Assembly (NCBI GenBank): GCA_900545715.1
Contig: URAJ01000026.1
Location: forward strand, 1 to 31,465
Length of the DNA stretch: 31,465 nucleotides
Direction: 5' to 3'
Source: an uncultured Opitutales bacterium
Lineage (GTDB): Bacteria > Verrucomicrobiota > Verrucomicrobiia > Opitutales > Intestinicryptomonadaceae
Part shown: one piece after another, positions 23,767-31,465 of the stretch
Position numbering within the stretch: position 1 is the first letter of the stretch
Layout: each line of letters opens with the position of its first letter
The notes under the pieces: generated by a model
Told to the model about the DNA's origin: nothing
Seen by the model: the letters and a program-made list of their open reading frames with translations, nothing else
The model's database searches: none
Program-made: the position numbers and the translations under genes

Positions 23767-24300
23767 TTAAATATGCGCGTTTTTATGGGAGGTGTCGAGT
23801 CGCGATTTTTTCGGTTTTTTACCGCGGAGCCTCTTTTTTAATTTTAGCCTATCCTCGACGGCAACTATATAGCCGACACATTCGGGGAATCCGCATTTGC
23901 ACGGGTGGTCTATGAAATTTTCAAATGCGTAGCCGTAGTTGTATAAAATTTCTTCGCCCTTTTTTATATCGCGCGTCGCATAGATGAATATGCGGCCGTC
24001 TTCGCAGACGGATTCGCTGTTTGTGCGGCAGGCGTGGTTTATATAGCGGGCGTCGTTGTAGTCAAAGTTTCCGTCGATGTCCCATTGGTCGTCGAGCTCG
24101 AAAATGTACACGGCGCCTTCGCCAGTCTTTTTCGCGAGCTCCTCCCTCTCGACACCCCTGCGGTTTGACTCTTCCTTCGAGATTTTCTCTCCAAGGTATT
24201 CTATTATTCGCTCGCCTTTTTTTATGTCGCGCGCGGCGAACACGCCCTTTCCGTGAATGGGCGAATTGCGGACTTCGTAGATTTTGTCGCCGTCTCTCAT
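23767..24300 (-). CDS. SET-domain protein-lysine methyltransferase
   Basis: A 177-aa protein with a complete SET domain and a post-SET zinc motif. Residues 10-40 carry VRNSPIHGKGVFAARDIKKGERIIEYLGE (SET-N). Residues 85-100 carry RYINHACRTNSE, the NH-x-C S-adenosylmethionine site. Residues 103-125 carry RIFIYATRDIKKGEEILYNYGY with the catalytic-region Tyr. HPCKCGFPECVGYI (132-145) supplies three Cys that with Cys91 can bind zinc. A basic tail follows (LKLKKRLRGKKPKKSR). SET enzymes methylate protein lysines and are mostly eukaryotic or chlamydial. The bacterial substrate is unknown. The start overlaps the panB stop as ATGA, so the two are translationally coupled. The frame extends upstream to 24708 antiparallel to nothing useful, wholly within panB. 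Confidence 0.92.
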   Translation of the reverse strand: MRDGDKIYEVRNSPIHGKGVFAARDIKKGERIIEYLGEKISKEESNRRGVEREELAKKTGEGAVYIFELDDQWDIDGNFDYNDARYINHACRTNSESVCEDGRIFIYATRDIKKGEEILYNYGYAFENFIDHPCKCGFPECVGYIVAVEDRLKLKKRLRGKKPKKSRLDTSHKNAHI

Positions 24301-25085
24301 TTTTTCTGCGACGAAACTGGAAATTCGCCGCCGCGGACTTCGCCGACATATTGCGAGTAGGCTTTCAGAATTTCTCCCGAAATATCGGCGTATTTTTTTA
24401 CAAACGGCGGGGTGTATTTTGAGAGCCCCAGAATATCGGTGCAGACGAGAACCTGCCCGTCGCTTTTCGGTCCGGAGCCAATGCCGATTGTCGGGACTCC
24501 AACGGCTTCGGTGACGGCTTCGGTGGCGGCCTCGTCGCACATCTCGAGAACTATGGAAAAAACTCCCGCGTTTTCGAGGGCCTTTGCGTCGGCGACGAGC
24601 TCGTCTATCTCCTCGCGCGTCTTGCCGAATTTTCTGTATCCGCCAAGTTTTAAAACCTGCTGCGGCTGGAGGCCTATATGCCCCATAACGGCAATTCCAG
24701 CGTCGCAAAGCCGCCTGATTTTGTCCGCCATTTTTGCGCCGCCCTCGATTTTTACCGCCTCAGCTCCCGCCTTCTGGCACAGCGCGCGGCAGTCGTCGAG
24801 AAGCCTGTCGAACTCAAAATGAGCGCAGCCAAACGGAACGTCGGCAACTACGAGCGCGTCGGTTTTCGCGCGCGCGACCGCAGCTGTGTGGTGCAGCATC
24901 ATCTCAAGGGAAACCGGAACTGTTGAGTCGAATCCGAGGAAGGTGTTGCCCAGAGAGTCTCCGACGAGTATCATATCGGCTCCCGCTTCGTCTGCGAGCC
25001 TTGCAAATATTGCGTCGTAGGCGGTTATCATGGCAATTTTCTCCCCGCCTTTCATTTTTGATATGCTTCTTACTGTCTTTTTCAT
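24297..25085 (-). CDS. panB: 3-methyl-2-oxobutanoate hydroxymethyltransferase
   Basis: A 262-aa ketopantoate hydroxymethyltransferase, the first committed enzyme of pantothenate (coenzyme A) synthesis. It transfers a hydroxymethyl from 5,10-methylene-tetrahydrofolate to ketoisovalerate. Motifs in order are EKIAMITAYDA (15-25), DMILVGDSLGN (37-47, Mg-binding Asp43), VVADVPFG (79-86, Asp82), AVKIEGG (110-116), AVMGHIGLQPQ (about 132-142), the Glu in IVLEMCDEAA (about 177-187) and GVPTIGIGSGPKSDGQVLV. It follows the AsmA-like gene after 7 nt and overlaps the SET gene by 4 nt. panC and panD are not in the window. Confidence 0.96.
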   Translation of the reverse strand: MKKTVRSISKMKGGEKIAMITAYDAIFARLADEAGADMILVGDSLGNTFLGFDSTVPVSLEMMLHHTAAVARAKTDALVVADVPFGCAHFEFDRLLDDCRALCQKAGAEAVKIEGGAKMADKIRRLCDAGIAVMGHIGLQPQQVLKLGGYRKFGKTREEIDELVADAKALENAGVFSIVLEMCDEAATEAVTEAVGVPTIGIGSGPKSDGQVLVCTDILGLSKYTPPFVKKYADISGEILKAYSQYVGEVRGGEFPVSSQKK

Positions 25086-25092
25086 TTTGAGA

Positions 25093-28000
25093 TTATTTAT
25101 CCCTTTTGAATAGGGAATTGAAAATTGAGTTGCCGAGGTTTTTTATAGCTTGCGTGGAATCGTCGGACTTGTTTTCGCGTTTGCCCAAGAGAGCTTGCAT
25201 CAAGTCGTTTTCAGGCTTTGACACTGTCCCGAATATTTTGAAGGATAGAGCTTCATAGGCGTCTTTTACCTTGTCGGATTTATTTTTTGCAAAACCGGCC
25301 GACGCAAACACCTTTTGGGTTGGAGTGTCAAAGACTAATATGTTTACGGGAATGTCTATGTCGGATTCGCCAAAAGGCTTGTCGGGATTATAGACGATTT
25401 TGCCGTTTGAGGCGTCAAAGAGCATGTCGGGGGTTTTTATTTTGGCGGATACGATATTGAAATCGTAGGTTTGGGAGTCGCGCGAGAGCTTTAAATCAAC
25501 CGATTCATACTCGATTCTCGACAATAGCGACGCAATGTCGCCAATGCCAGAAACAATTCCCTCTTTCTTGTCGAGCACCGCGCCCGTTATTTTTAGTGCA
25601 GTTCCGGCGAGCCCCGCTGTTGCGCCCGCTACGGTATCGGGCTTCAAGAGCAGAAGCCGCCCGTTAGAGCCTTTTATCTCCGCGTTGCCAGTCAGATATT
25701 GGAATAGGTGGGAGGCATTGTTGCCGGAGCCGCTCGCCGATATTGACGCGTTGAAAAGCCCGCTTAGCAAGGGGTATTTTTCGTCGGCGAAAATCTTTGA
25801 GGACTCGAAGTTTTCGAGCTTTGCCAATATTTTGCGCGCCGTGTACGGGGCGGCGGCGGAGGCGTCAAAAAATATTTCGGCGTCGCCTGATAGCGAGGCG
25901 TCCAATAGGGAGGCTCTCGATATTTTTAGACGGAGCAGGGATTCGTCCGCAGAAAGGGAAATGTCGGCGTTTGACAATAAAACCCGCGCGTCCATTAGCA
26001 CTTCGCCGATTTTTGCGTTTGCGCGGATTTTCCTGCCGAGATTCCAAAACGCCTTTGAGTCTTTCGGCGCAAAAATATCGGATTTCCCGCTTGCCGCGGC
26101 GGACGTCCCACCAGTCGCTTTCGCTTCACTGGGGCGGACGATTTTTTTCTTACCTCTGCTTTCGGAAGCCGCGATTTGCGAGGCTTCCGCGTTTGGATTT
26201 GAAAAAGCTTTTGCCAGAATCATAGCGTCTTCTACGACAAAAGTTTTTGCGTCGAGGTTTATGTCTATAAAATCCGAGTCTGATATTTTAAGCGTCGCGC
26301 TCGTTTTCCCGCGCGTGCTGTTTGACGTGTATTCTGCGGAGGCTTCCGTTATTTTAAAGTTTTCGCCAAAGGGGGCGGAGATTTCCGCTTGGACATTGTC
26401 AAGTACTCCTTCGGCTGAGCGGGTTTTTAGATTGTCTATGCGCAGTTTTGCGGATATTTTGGAGGCGCCGGCCCCGGCATTGAACGTCAAGTTGCCGGCG
26501 GATACGTTTGCAAATTTCAAGAGCCCCGGCTGGGAAAGCAGGGCGGGCAGGGAAACCATAAAATTCGCTTCGGCTCCGCCCAGGGCAAACTGTGGCGCGA
26601 GAATTGCATTAAAAAATGCGTCTGCCGTCGCGCATTCGATTCCGCCTGGGGATATGGTGCAATTCTTAATTTTTGCCTCTACTTTTGTAAAGTCGGAGGG
26701 AATGTCGGCTGCGATGTCCGTTTTTACCGAGACGTCGGCGAAAAATCTTTCTTCTCCCACATTTAAATAGAGCGATTCCAGAGCAGCTTCGGCATTTACG
26801 CTAAATTGCGATTTTTTCGGCTCAGACACCGTACCTTTTATTGAAATCCATTTCGCGTCCGCTCCGGCGGCGAACGGTTTTATCGGCGCAAACGGGAATT
26901 CGGCAACCTCGAAACTCAAAAGATTTTTTGATTTGGGGGATATTTCTTTTGTCGAAAGGTTTATTGAAATAGGGCTGTCCGATAAAATTTTGGCAGTTTG
27001 CTTCCCGTTTTTATCGAAGGCGATGAATGAGAATTTTTCGAGCGTAGCGGTTTCGCCCTCAACGGTTGCAGTGGAGGATAAATCTATCGAAATGCCGTAT
27101 TCGGCGAGGTTTGCCACGGAGTATATTCTCGTTGCGAAAGGCGTAATGGAGCCTTTTGCGGATAATCCCGCCGCAATTTTGCCGGCGTTCTTATCGATAG
27201 TCGCCTTAATAGTGGCGGATTCTTTTAGCGTGTCGCCCGCCGTCAGTTCCGCGGCGGCTTTAACATTTGCAAAGAAGTCGCTTTCGGCGGACAGAGAAAG
27301 TTTTGCGCCAATATTTTTGAGGAAAACCTCCCCGTTTTTTGAAAGGTTTATGCCTGACGCCGCAACCGGGGAAACGGTTTTCAGGTAGATTTTGTCGTTT
27401 GCCACTTCCACCAAAAGTTTTCCGCAAATGTCGGACGACGAAAAGTCGGCAAAATTTTTCACAGCGCGCGACACTGTTGCGCTTGGGAACGCGGCTACAC
27501 ATTCTATTTTTCCTTCCGGAATTTCTTTTGCGCTTTTAGTCGAGAGCGGAATTTTAACCGGCTCCGGGAGCGACAGGGAAAGTAGAGTCTTTGAATTTTC
27601 CGACAGGTACGCTTTCAGTTTCGGTATCTCGACGCCGCCGTTTTTTAATGCGGCCGTTATCTCTGCGGAAAATTCGCAGGGGCCGAGGAATGCGAGCGAG
27701 CCGTTAATTTCCGACGGGGAGGGCAGCTCGTTTTTCACCACAATTTCCGCCTGCGCGGATTTGCCGAAATCGGAGTATTTTATATTTGCAAATACGGAGG
27801 ATTTAAAGCTCGGTATTGTGCCGAGCACCGGTTTAAGAGGCGCGATGTCCGCGTCGGATAAATCCACTCTCGCGGTGGTTTCGGCCCTTGCAAAATTTTC
27901 AAAAAAAGTCCCCTCGAATGCTACAACGCGCGTTCCGCGGCCGCCGAGCACTTCAAGCGTTATTTTGGAGCCTTCCTCCAAGCCTTTCACGGCGGCTTTC

Positions 28001-28647
28001 GCAGAAATTTTATTTTTTCCGAAATCGGCCGAATCGGAGGCTATTTCAATATCTAATGTACCCGACATCGGCTTTAAGCCGTTCTCGATTAGTATGCCTG
28101 ACGCCGATATTTTTGCCGACGTCTTCGAGTTGTCTGGGGCGATAACCGCTATATCCGCCTCCAAATTCCCGAGCTCAAACTCCCATTGCGAGAGGGTTTG
28201 CATAATCCCGCCTTCCTCTTTCTGCGGGCTTTCCACCGCCGCTTTGGGCTGAGATTTTTCGTCGCTAGAGCTTGCCGTGCTCTTATTAGCGGATTCGGCA
28301 GCGCCTCCGGATTTTTCGCCCTTAGCGGGCATTTTTATTTCAACGCCCGCAAAAGCGGCGGAATCAATGCCGACCTTCTTTGAAATCAGCCCCGAAAGGG
28401 AATATTTCATTTTTGCGGATTTTAGCGATATCTTTGTGCCGTCCGGAAGCGGCAGCTCCAATCCGTCCACCGATATGGAAGATATCCCCGCGTCGAGTTT
28501 TTGAAGCTTTGCTCCAGCAAATTTTCCCTCTAAAACGGACGACGCAATTCTCGTCTGCAAAGACGGGTTTAACGCCGCCGCGATTATCCCGATTACCGCG
28601 ACGCACACTGCCACCGCGCAAACGCAACCAATTTTTTTTATTTTCAT
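25093..28647 (-). CDS. AsmA-family envelope protein
   Basis: A 1184-aa protein anchored by one N-terminal membrane helix (residues 7-26). It has a very long, repetitive beta-rich periplasmic body. The first segment (LQKLDAGISSISVDGLELPLPDG) is typical of AsmA N-termini. The C-terminal region about 1020-1165 (FQYLTGNAEIKGSNGRLLL, then IDIPVNILVFD and SFKIFGTVSKPENDLMQALLG) matches the AsmA-like C-terminal domain. Two low-complexity Ser/Ala/Lys linkers occur near residues 110-150 and 835-865. AsmA/TamB-like proteins are thought to bridge the periplasm and help move phospholipids or assemble the outer membrane. The start overlaps the upstream gene's stop as ATGA. The gene is long but uninterrupted. 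Confidence 0.88.
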   Translation of the reverse strand: MKIKKIGCVCAVAVCVAVIGIIAAALNPSLQTRIASSVLEGKFAGAKLQKLDAGISSISVDGLELPLPDGTKISLKSAKMKYSLSGLISKKVGIDSAAFAGVEIKMPAKGEKSGGAAESANKSTASSSDEKSQPKAAVESPQKEEGGIMQTLSQWEFELGNLEADIAVIAPDNSKTSAKISASGILIENGLKPMSGTLDIEIASDSADFGKNKISAKAAVKGLEEGSKITLEVLGGRGTRVVAFEGTFFENFARAETTARVDLSDADIAPLKPVLGTIPSFKSSVFANIKYSDFGKSAQAEIVVKNELPSPSEINGSLAFLGPCEFSAEITAALKNGGVEIPKLKAYLSENSKTLLSLSLPEPVKIPLSTKSAKEIPEGKIECVAAFPSATVSRAVKNFADFSSSDICGKLLVEVANDKIYLKTVSPVAASGINLSKNGEVFLKNIGAKLSLSAESDFFANVKAAAELTAGDTLKESATIKATIDKNAGKIAAGLSAKGSITPFATRIYSVANLAEYGISIDLSSTATVEGETATLEKFSFIAFDKNGKQTAKILSDSPISINLSTKEISPKSKNLLSFEVAEFPFAPIKPFAAGADAKWISIKGTVSEPKKSQFSVNAEAALESLYLNVGEERFFADVSVKTDIAADIPSDFTKVEAKIKNCTISPGGIECATADAFFNAILAPQFALGGAEANFMVSLPALLSQPGLLKFANVSAGNLTFNAGAGASKISAKLRIDNLKTRSAEGVLDNVQAEISAPFGENFKITEASAEYTSNSTRGKTSATLKISDSDFIDINLDAKTFVVEDAMILAKAFSNPNAEASQIAASESRGKKKIVRPSEAKATGGTSAAASGKSDIFAPKDSKAFWNLGRKIRANAKIGEVLMDARVLLSNADISLSADESLLRLKISRASLLDASLSGDAEIFFDASAAAPYTARKILAKLENFESSKIFADEKYPLLSGLFNASISASGSGNNASHLFQYLTGNAEIKGSNGRLLLLKPDTVAGATAGLAGTALKITGAVLDKKEGIVSGIGDIASLLSRIEYESVDLKLSRDSQTYDFNIVSAKIKTPDMLFDASNGKIVYNPDKPFGESDIDIPVNILVFDTPTQKVFASAGFAKNKSDKVKDAYEALSFKIFGTVSKPENDLMQALLGKRENKSDDSTQAIKNLGNSIFNSLFKRDK

Positions 28648-30248
28648 CGGATTAACTTCTCAAATAGTTCTTTCTTTATATAAAGCGTGAGCACAACATT
28701 TTTTCTTATCCCGAAAAATTCCGGGACGTATTTTTCATCTCCGATGGCTTTCCCAACGGCTTCCGCTGTTGACGGCGCGCATACGATTACCTCAAAATTT
28801 GAAATGTTTTTCGGAAAATCGTTTCTCCAAAAACCGACGTTAGCGTAATTGCGCAGATCCCACGGGGCGGGCCATGGAGACTCGTTCCCCATAACAAATG
28901 CGATTGGAATGTCTCCGCCGTATTCCGACACCCGCTCGGCGTCGGATATTCTCGAGAGTAGATTTTTGTAGTCGCTTACAGTGTGGGAGAAAATCATGGG
29001 GTTGCGCGGGTCTTGCGGATATTTTACAGCTGCATTTTCAGACAGTCGGAATTGCCAGTATCCAAGTGTTGCGAGTATCGCAAATCCAAAAACAAGCGGG
29101 AGGAATTTTTTGCTTCTTAGCATGCCTGTCGCTCCGTATCCCGACACAACGCACATTAGCGCAATCGGCGCCAGCAAAAGCCACGGCGTCTTGTATGTGA
29201 TAAAGCTCAGCACTACAATTTGGACGGCGGCGCATATTGCGCAATACAAAATATACTCCGCCTTTTGCGCGTATTGCCTCTCGCCTTCGCGGATTGCGGC
29301 CACGGCGCGCGCGAGACCGGCAAAAAATAGAATTGTTATCGGAAGCTCGCCGAACCACACCCCTTCGGACTTTGAGATTGCAAGCAGTTTTGCGTAATAC
29401 CAAGCCGGCTCTGCGAAGCTCTCCGATGCGGATTTCCCAAAAAAATGCGAATAGGATAAAAACGCGTCTAAAATTCCACTCGGATTCGCTCCAAATGAGG
29501 AGTAGAAAACGCAAATCATAGCGGCGAACCCGCCAAGGGCCGCCGTTCCAAGATAAAATATTTTTGCGAAACTTTTTTCAAATAGTTTTTCCCTAACTTC
29601 TCGGTTGATTGCCAATATTGCGCATGCGGCTACGGCTGCGGAAAAGAATACTATTATGGAGGTTTCTTTTGTGGATTGCATAAACCCTGCAGATAGACCG
29701 ACAGCTACTGCCCACTTGAAAGACGGATTTTTTAGCAGCGCCCATAGGCATTGCGCGAATATTAGGGCGGACGCGGCAAAAATTATCTCGTGTACAAAAT
29801 ATCCGGCGTAAATGCAGGATAGCCCGGAGAGCGCAAAACACGCGCACGCCGCCCAAGCCGCCGCTGTACCTGAATAGACCGAGCCTATTAGATAGCATAC
29901 AAATATAATCAGAAGCCACGGAGCGAGCAATTTTCTTAGAAGAATAATTGAAAGCCCGTCGTTTTTAGACTGCACGGGAGTGTCTGCTGACACGTTTGCC
30001 TCCTGTGCCATATCGAAGTATTTTATGTTTGGCAGCTGGTGGCAGGCAAAGGCGTAATAATATAGGGTGGGGCCGTGGGGACCGTTGGGATTGTATTCGT
30101 AGTCCCCGTTTAAAAGCAGGTCCGCGAAGGTCGATGCCTGCTCGGATTCGTCGGCATGCCATATCCTGTTTTCGATATTGTAGTCGCGCATGAAGAATGA
30201 TGCCGCGAATGCGGCAGTCAGCATTATTATGCACAGGGCCTTTTTCAT
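28644..30248 (-). CDS. TIGR03663-like polytopic membrane protein (GT-C fold)
   Basis: A 534-aa protein with about ten membrane helices. The first periplasmic loop has the acidic GT-C motif IWHADESEQAS (Asp33-Glu34) followed by NPNGPHGPTLYYYAF, and YKTPWLLLAP appears in the later helices. These match the TIGR03663 family, whose archaeal member Agl23 is linked to N-glycosylation and which resembles GT39/GT83 glycosyltransferases. The last 110 residues form a soluble periplasmic domain. Likely roles are sugar transfer from a lipid carrier or handling of envelope glycans. It starts with TAATG overlap after the thioesterase and overlaps the AsmA-like gene by 4 nt, which favours an envelope role. 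Confidence 0.82.
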   Translation of the reverse strand: MKKALCIIMLTAAFAASFFMRDYNIENRIWHADESEQASTFADLLLNGDYEYNPNGPHGPTLYYYAFACHQLPNIKYFDMAQEANVSADTPVQSKNDGLSIILLRKLLAPWLLIIFVCYLIGSVYSGTAAAWAACACFALSGLSCIYAGYFVHEIIFAASALIFAQCLWALLKNPSFKWAVAVGLSAGFMQSTKETSIIVFFSAAVAACAILAINREVREKLFEKSFAKIFYLGTAALGGFAAMICVFYSSFGANPSGILDAFLSYSHFFGKSASESFAEPAWYYAKLLAISKSEGVWFGELPITILFFAGLARAVAAIREGERQYAQKAEYILYCAICAAVQIVVLSFITYKTPWLLLAPIALMCVVSGYGATGMLRSKKFLPLVFGFAILATLGYWQFRLSENAAVKYPQDPRNPMIFSHTVSDYKNLLSRISDAERVSEYGGDIPIAFVMGNESPWPAPWDLRNYANVGFWRNDFPKNISNFEVIVCAPSTAEAVGKAIGDEKYVPEFFGIRKNVVLTLYIKKELFEKLIR

Positions 30249-30664
30249 TATTCTCCCGGATTTTCGTCAAAAGCTTTTAAGAGCGTTTGCGCGTATTCGC
30301 GCGGAGGCTTTATGGGCGCGCCTTCCGAATTTACAAAGACATGCACGGTTTGCGCCTCGGCGAGCAGAACACCGCCCGCGCTTATTTTGTATTCAATTTT
30401 GATTTTTACGCTTGGGCGTTCCGTTATGGCGCTTTCTATTTCGACAGTGTCGCCGAATCTCGCGGGGCGGCGGTATTTTACGCGGACCTCCACCACGGGA
30501 AGGTGGAAGCCCTTTTTTGTCATTTCGGCGTAGTTTAAGCCTATACCCTCTATTAGCGCGAGCCTCGCGCATTCGCACCACGGCAGGTAATTGGCGTGAT
30601 AGACGACCCCCATCGCGTCGGTCTCGGCGAAGCGCACTTTTAGCGACGTTTTGGCCTTAATCAT
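30248..30664 (-). CDS. YbgC/FadM-family acyl-CoA thioesterase
   Basis: A 138-aa single hotdog-fold protein. The signature [20 protein letters not shown] (residues 10-29) includes the catalytic Asp16 and the Tyr22-His23-x-Asn25-Tyr26 motif, followed by [13 protein letters not shown]. Relatives hydrolyse acyl-CoA thioesters, with YbgC acting on short or hydroxyacyl chains and associated with the Tol-Pal system. No tol genes are here. The start overlaps the lysA stop by 8 nt and the stop overlaps the next start by 1 nt (TAATG), so it sits inside a coupled operon. Confidence 0.92.
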   Translation of the reverse strand: MIKAKTSLKVRFAETDAMGVVYHANYLPWCECARLALIEGIGLNYAEMTKKGFHLPVVEVRVKYRRPARFGDTVEIESAITERPSVKIKIEYKISAGGVLLAEAQTVHVFVNSEGAPIKPPREYAQTLLKAFDENPGE

Positions 30665-31465
30665 CTCTAACCTCGTTTTCCAGAATCTGGGCGAGCGTCT
30701 GGCGGCGCCTTATCAGCTTTATTGAACCGTCGGACATCAGCATCACTTCCGCCGCTGCAGGATATGAATTGTAATTTTGGGTGCACATTGAGGAACAGTA
30801 TGCGCCGGCGCCGCCTATTACGCAAAAGTCGCCTATTTTTGCCTTCGCCATTTTTCTGGGCAGCAGCCCTTCGGGGTCGCCCGGGGCGGGCGTCAGTATA
30901 TCCCCGCTTTCGCAGCAGTGGCCTGAAACGATGTATTCTTCCTCGGCGGGATCCGGAGTTTCCTGCAAAATTGATATCGGGTGTTGGGCTCCGTATATCG
31001 AAGGGCGGAGAATGTCGGTCATGCCGGTGTCGAGCTTTATGAATTTATAGCCGCCTTCTCCCGTATCGCATATATCTTGGACTCTCGAAAGCACTGCGGC
31101 GCAATTTGCCATGAGAAATGTTCCGGGCTCTATTTCAAAGTGCAGCTTTCTGCCGGTTTTATCGGCGAATTCGGCTATGCGCGCTGCAACCGGTTCCCCT
31201 ATTTCTATGAGGTCGGTGGATTTTTCGTAGTCCATGCGAGCCACTTTGTACCCGCCGCCCATGTTGAGTATTTTTACGTCCGGGAATAGGGCAACGGTTC
31301 CGATGCTCATCTCGGCAACTTTTTTCCATACGAGCGGATCGGAGCCAGAGCCGATATGGGTGTGGATTCTTACGATTTTAAGATTTCTGTCGCGCGCGAT
31401 CTGTTTTATTTGCGGTATGTATTCGTGCCAGACTCCGAAGCTCGACGCAGGCCCGCCCACGTTTG
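30657..31465 (-). CDS. lysA: Diaminopimelate decarboxylase, 5' part outside the window
   Basis: The C-terminal 269 codons of a fold-III pyridoxal-phosphate decarboxylase that converts meso-diaminopimelate to lysine. Visible motifs are [16 protein letters not shown] (phosphate-binding glycines), [43 protein letters not shown] (the active-site Cys and specificity Glu) and [18 protein letters not shown]. The reading frame runs off the window edge. The codon at 31458-31460 is GTG but it is internal (Val), preceded by an Asn codon, and is not the start. The N-terminal lysine-bearing barrel strand is missing from view. This gene appears to be at or near the head of the minus-strand operon. Confidence 0.93.
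   Translation of the reverse strand, partial: NVGGPASSFGVWHEYIPQIKQIARDRNLKIVRIHTHIGSGSDPLVWKKVAEMSIGTVALFPDVKILNMGGGYKVARMDYEKSTDLIEIGEPVAARIAEFADKTGRKLHFEIEPGTFLMANCAAVLSRVQDICDTGEGGYKFIKLDTGMTDILRPSIYGAQHPISILQETPDPAEEEYIVSGHCCESGDILTPAPGDPEGLLPRKMAKAKIGDFCVIGGAGAYCSSMCTQNYNSYPAAAEVMLMSDGSIKLIRRRQTLAQILENEVRDD

Noticed and set aside
25535..26770. 411-aa frame antisense to the AsmA-like gene
   Set aside because: Shadow frame. The minus-strand protein has membrane, linker and AsmA features over its full length, and long antisense frames are common in this codon usage.
31458..31460. GTG as the lysA start
   Set aside because: It codes for an internal Val in a conserved NVGGPAS stretch. The real start is beyond the window.

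Overview
The window is a chromosomal stretch of a Gram-negative bacterium. The best guess is Verrucomicrobiota, near Opitutales. The basis is a fused SecDF next to YajC, a PEP-CTERM-sorted secreted protein, a TIGR03663-type membrane protein, an LpxR-like lipid A deacylase and an EF-P with Arg at position 32. This placement is inference from gene content and no rRNA is present to confirm it. Coding regions are GC-richer than the strongly AT-rich intergenic regions. I see no tRNA, rRNA, CRISPR array, insertion sequence or phage gene.

Layout. 1-1581: a secreted protein with a duplicated LPP20/FlgT-like module (minus strand), then an orphan ribbon-helix-helix regulator with its own promoter and terminator. 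1582-5006: yajC and secDF (plus strand), closed by a strong terminator. 5007-6162: a 1.15 kb gene-free region. It holds a candidate small RNA or attenuator (promoter near 5640, terminator at 5797-5833) and an 84-bp element repeated with a 102-bp period. 6163-9577: a LysM protein (minus) divergent from glnD (plus). 9578-13305: a minus-strand run of sulP, rlmH and a putative lipoprotein, preceded downstream by a gene-poor patch with a long inverted repeat. 13390-16493: plus-strand pyrD, efp and argA. 16791-18275: a PEP-CTERM protein under a near-consensus promoter. 18376-20081: minus-strand rsmD-pilT. 20092-21114: the LpxR-like gene, only 10 nt from the divergent rsmD. 21228-31465: a tightly packed minus-strand run, lysA (cut by the window edge), hotdog thioesterase, TIGR03663-like protein, AsmA-like protein, panB, SET-domain methyltransferase and a large lipoprotein.

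How it fits together. Most named genes are core housekeeping: protein export (yajC, secDF), nitrogen sensing (glnD), pyrimidine, arginine, lysine and pantothenate synthesis (pyrD, argA, lysA, panB), and ribosome or translation upkeep (rlmH, rsmD, efp). Envelope genes are interspersed (LysM, AsmA-like, TIGR03663-like, LpxR-like, PEP-CTERM). The final operon uses overlapping stop/start codons at four of its six junctions, which suggests coupled translation. The points most worth following are the repeat array and candidate RNA at 5640-6162, the SET enzyme coupled to panB, the internally duplicated 838-aa lipoprotein, the Arg32 EF-P, and several promoters that would give nearly leaderless mRNAs. 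I did not find clear evidence of a wholly new multi-gene system.
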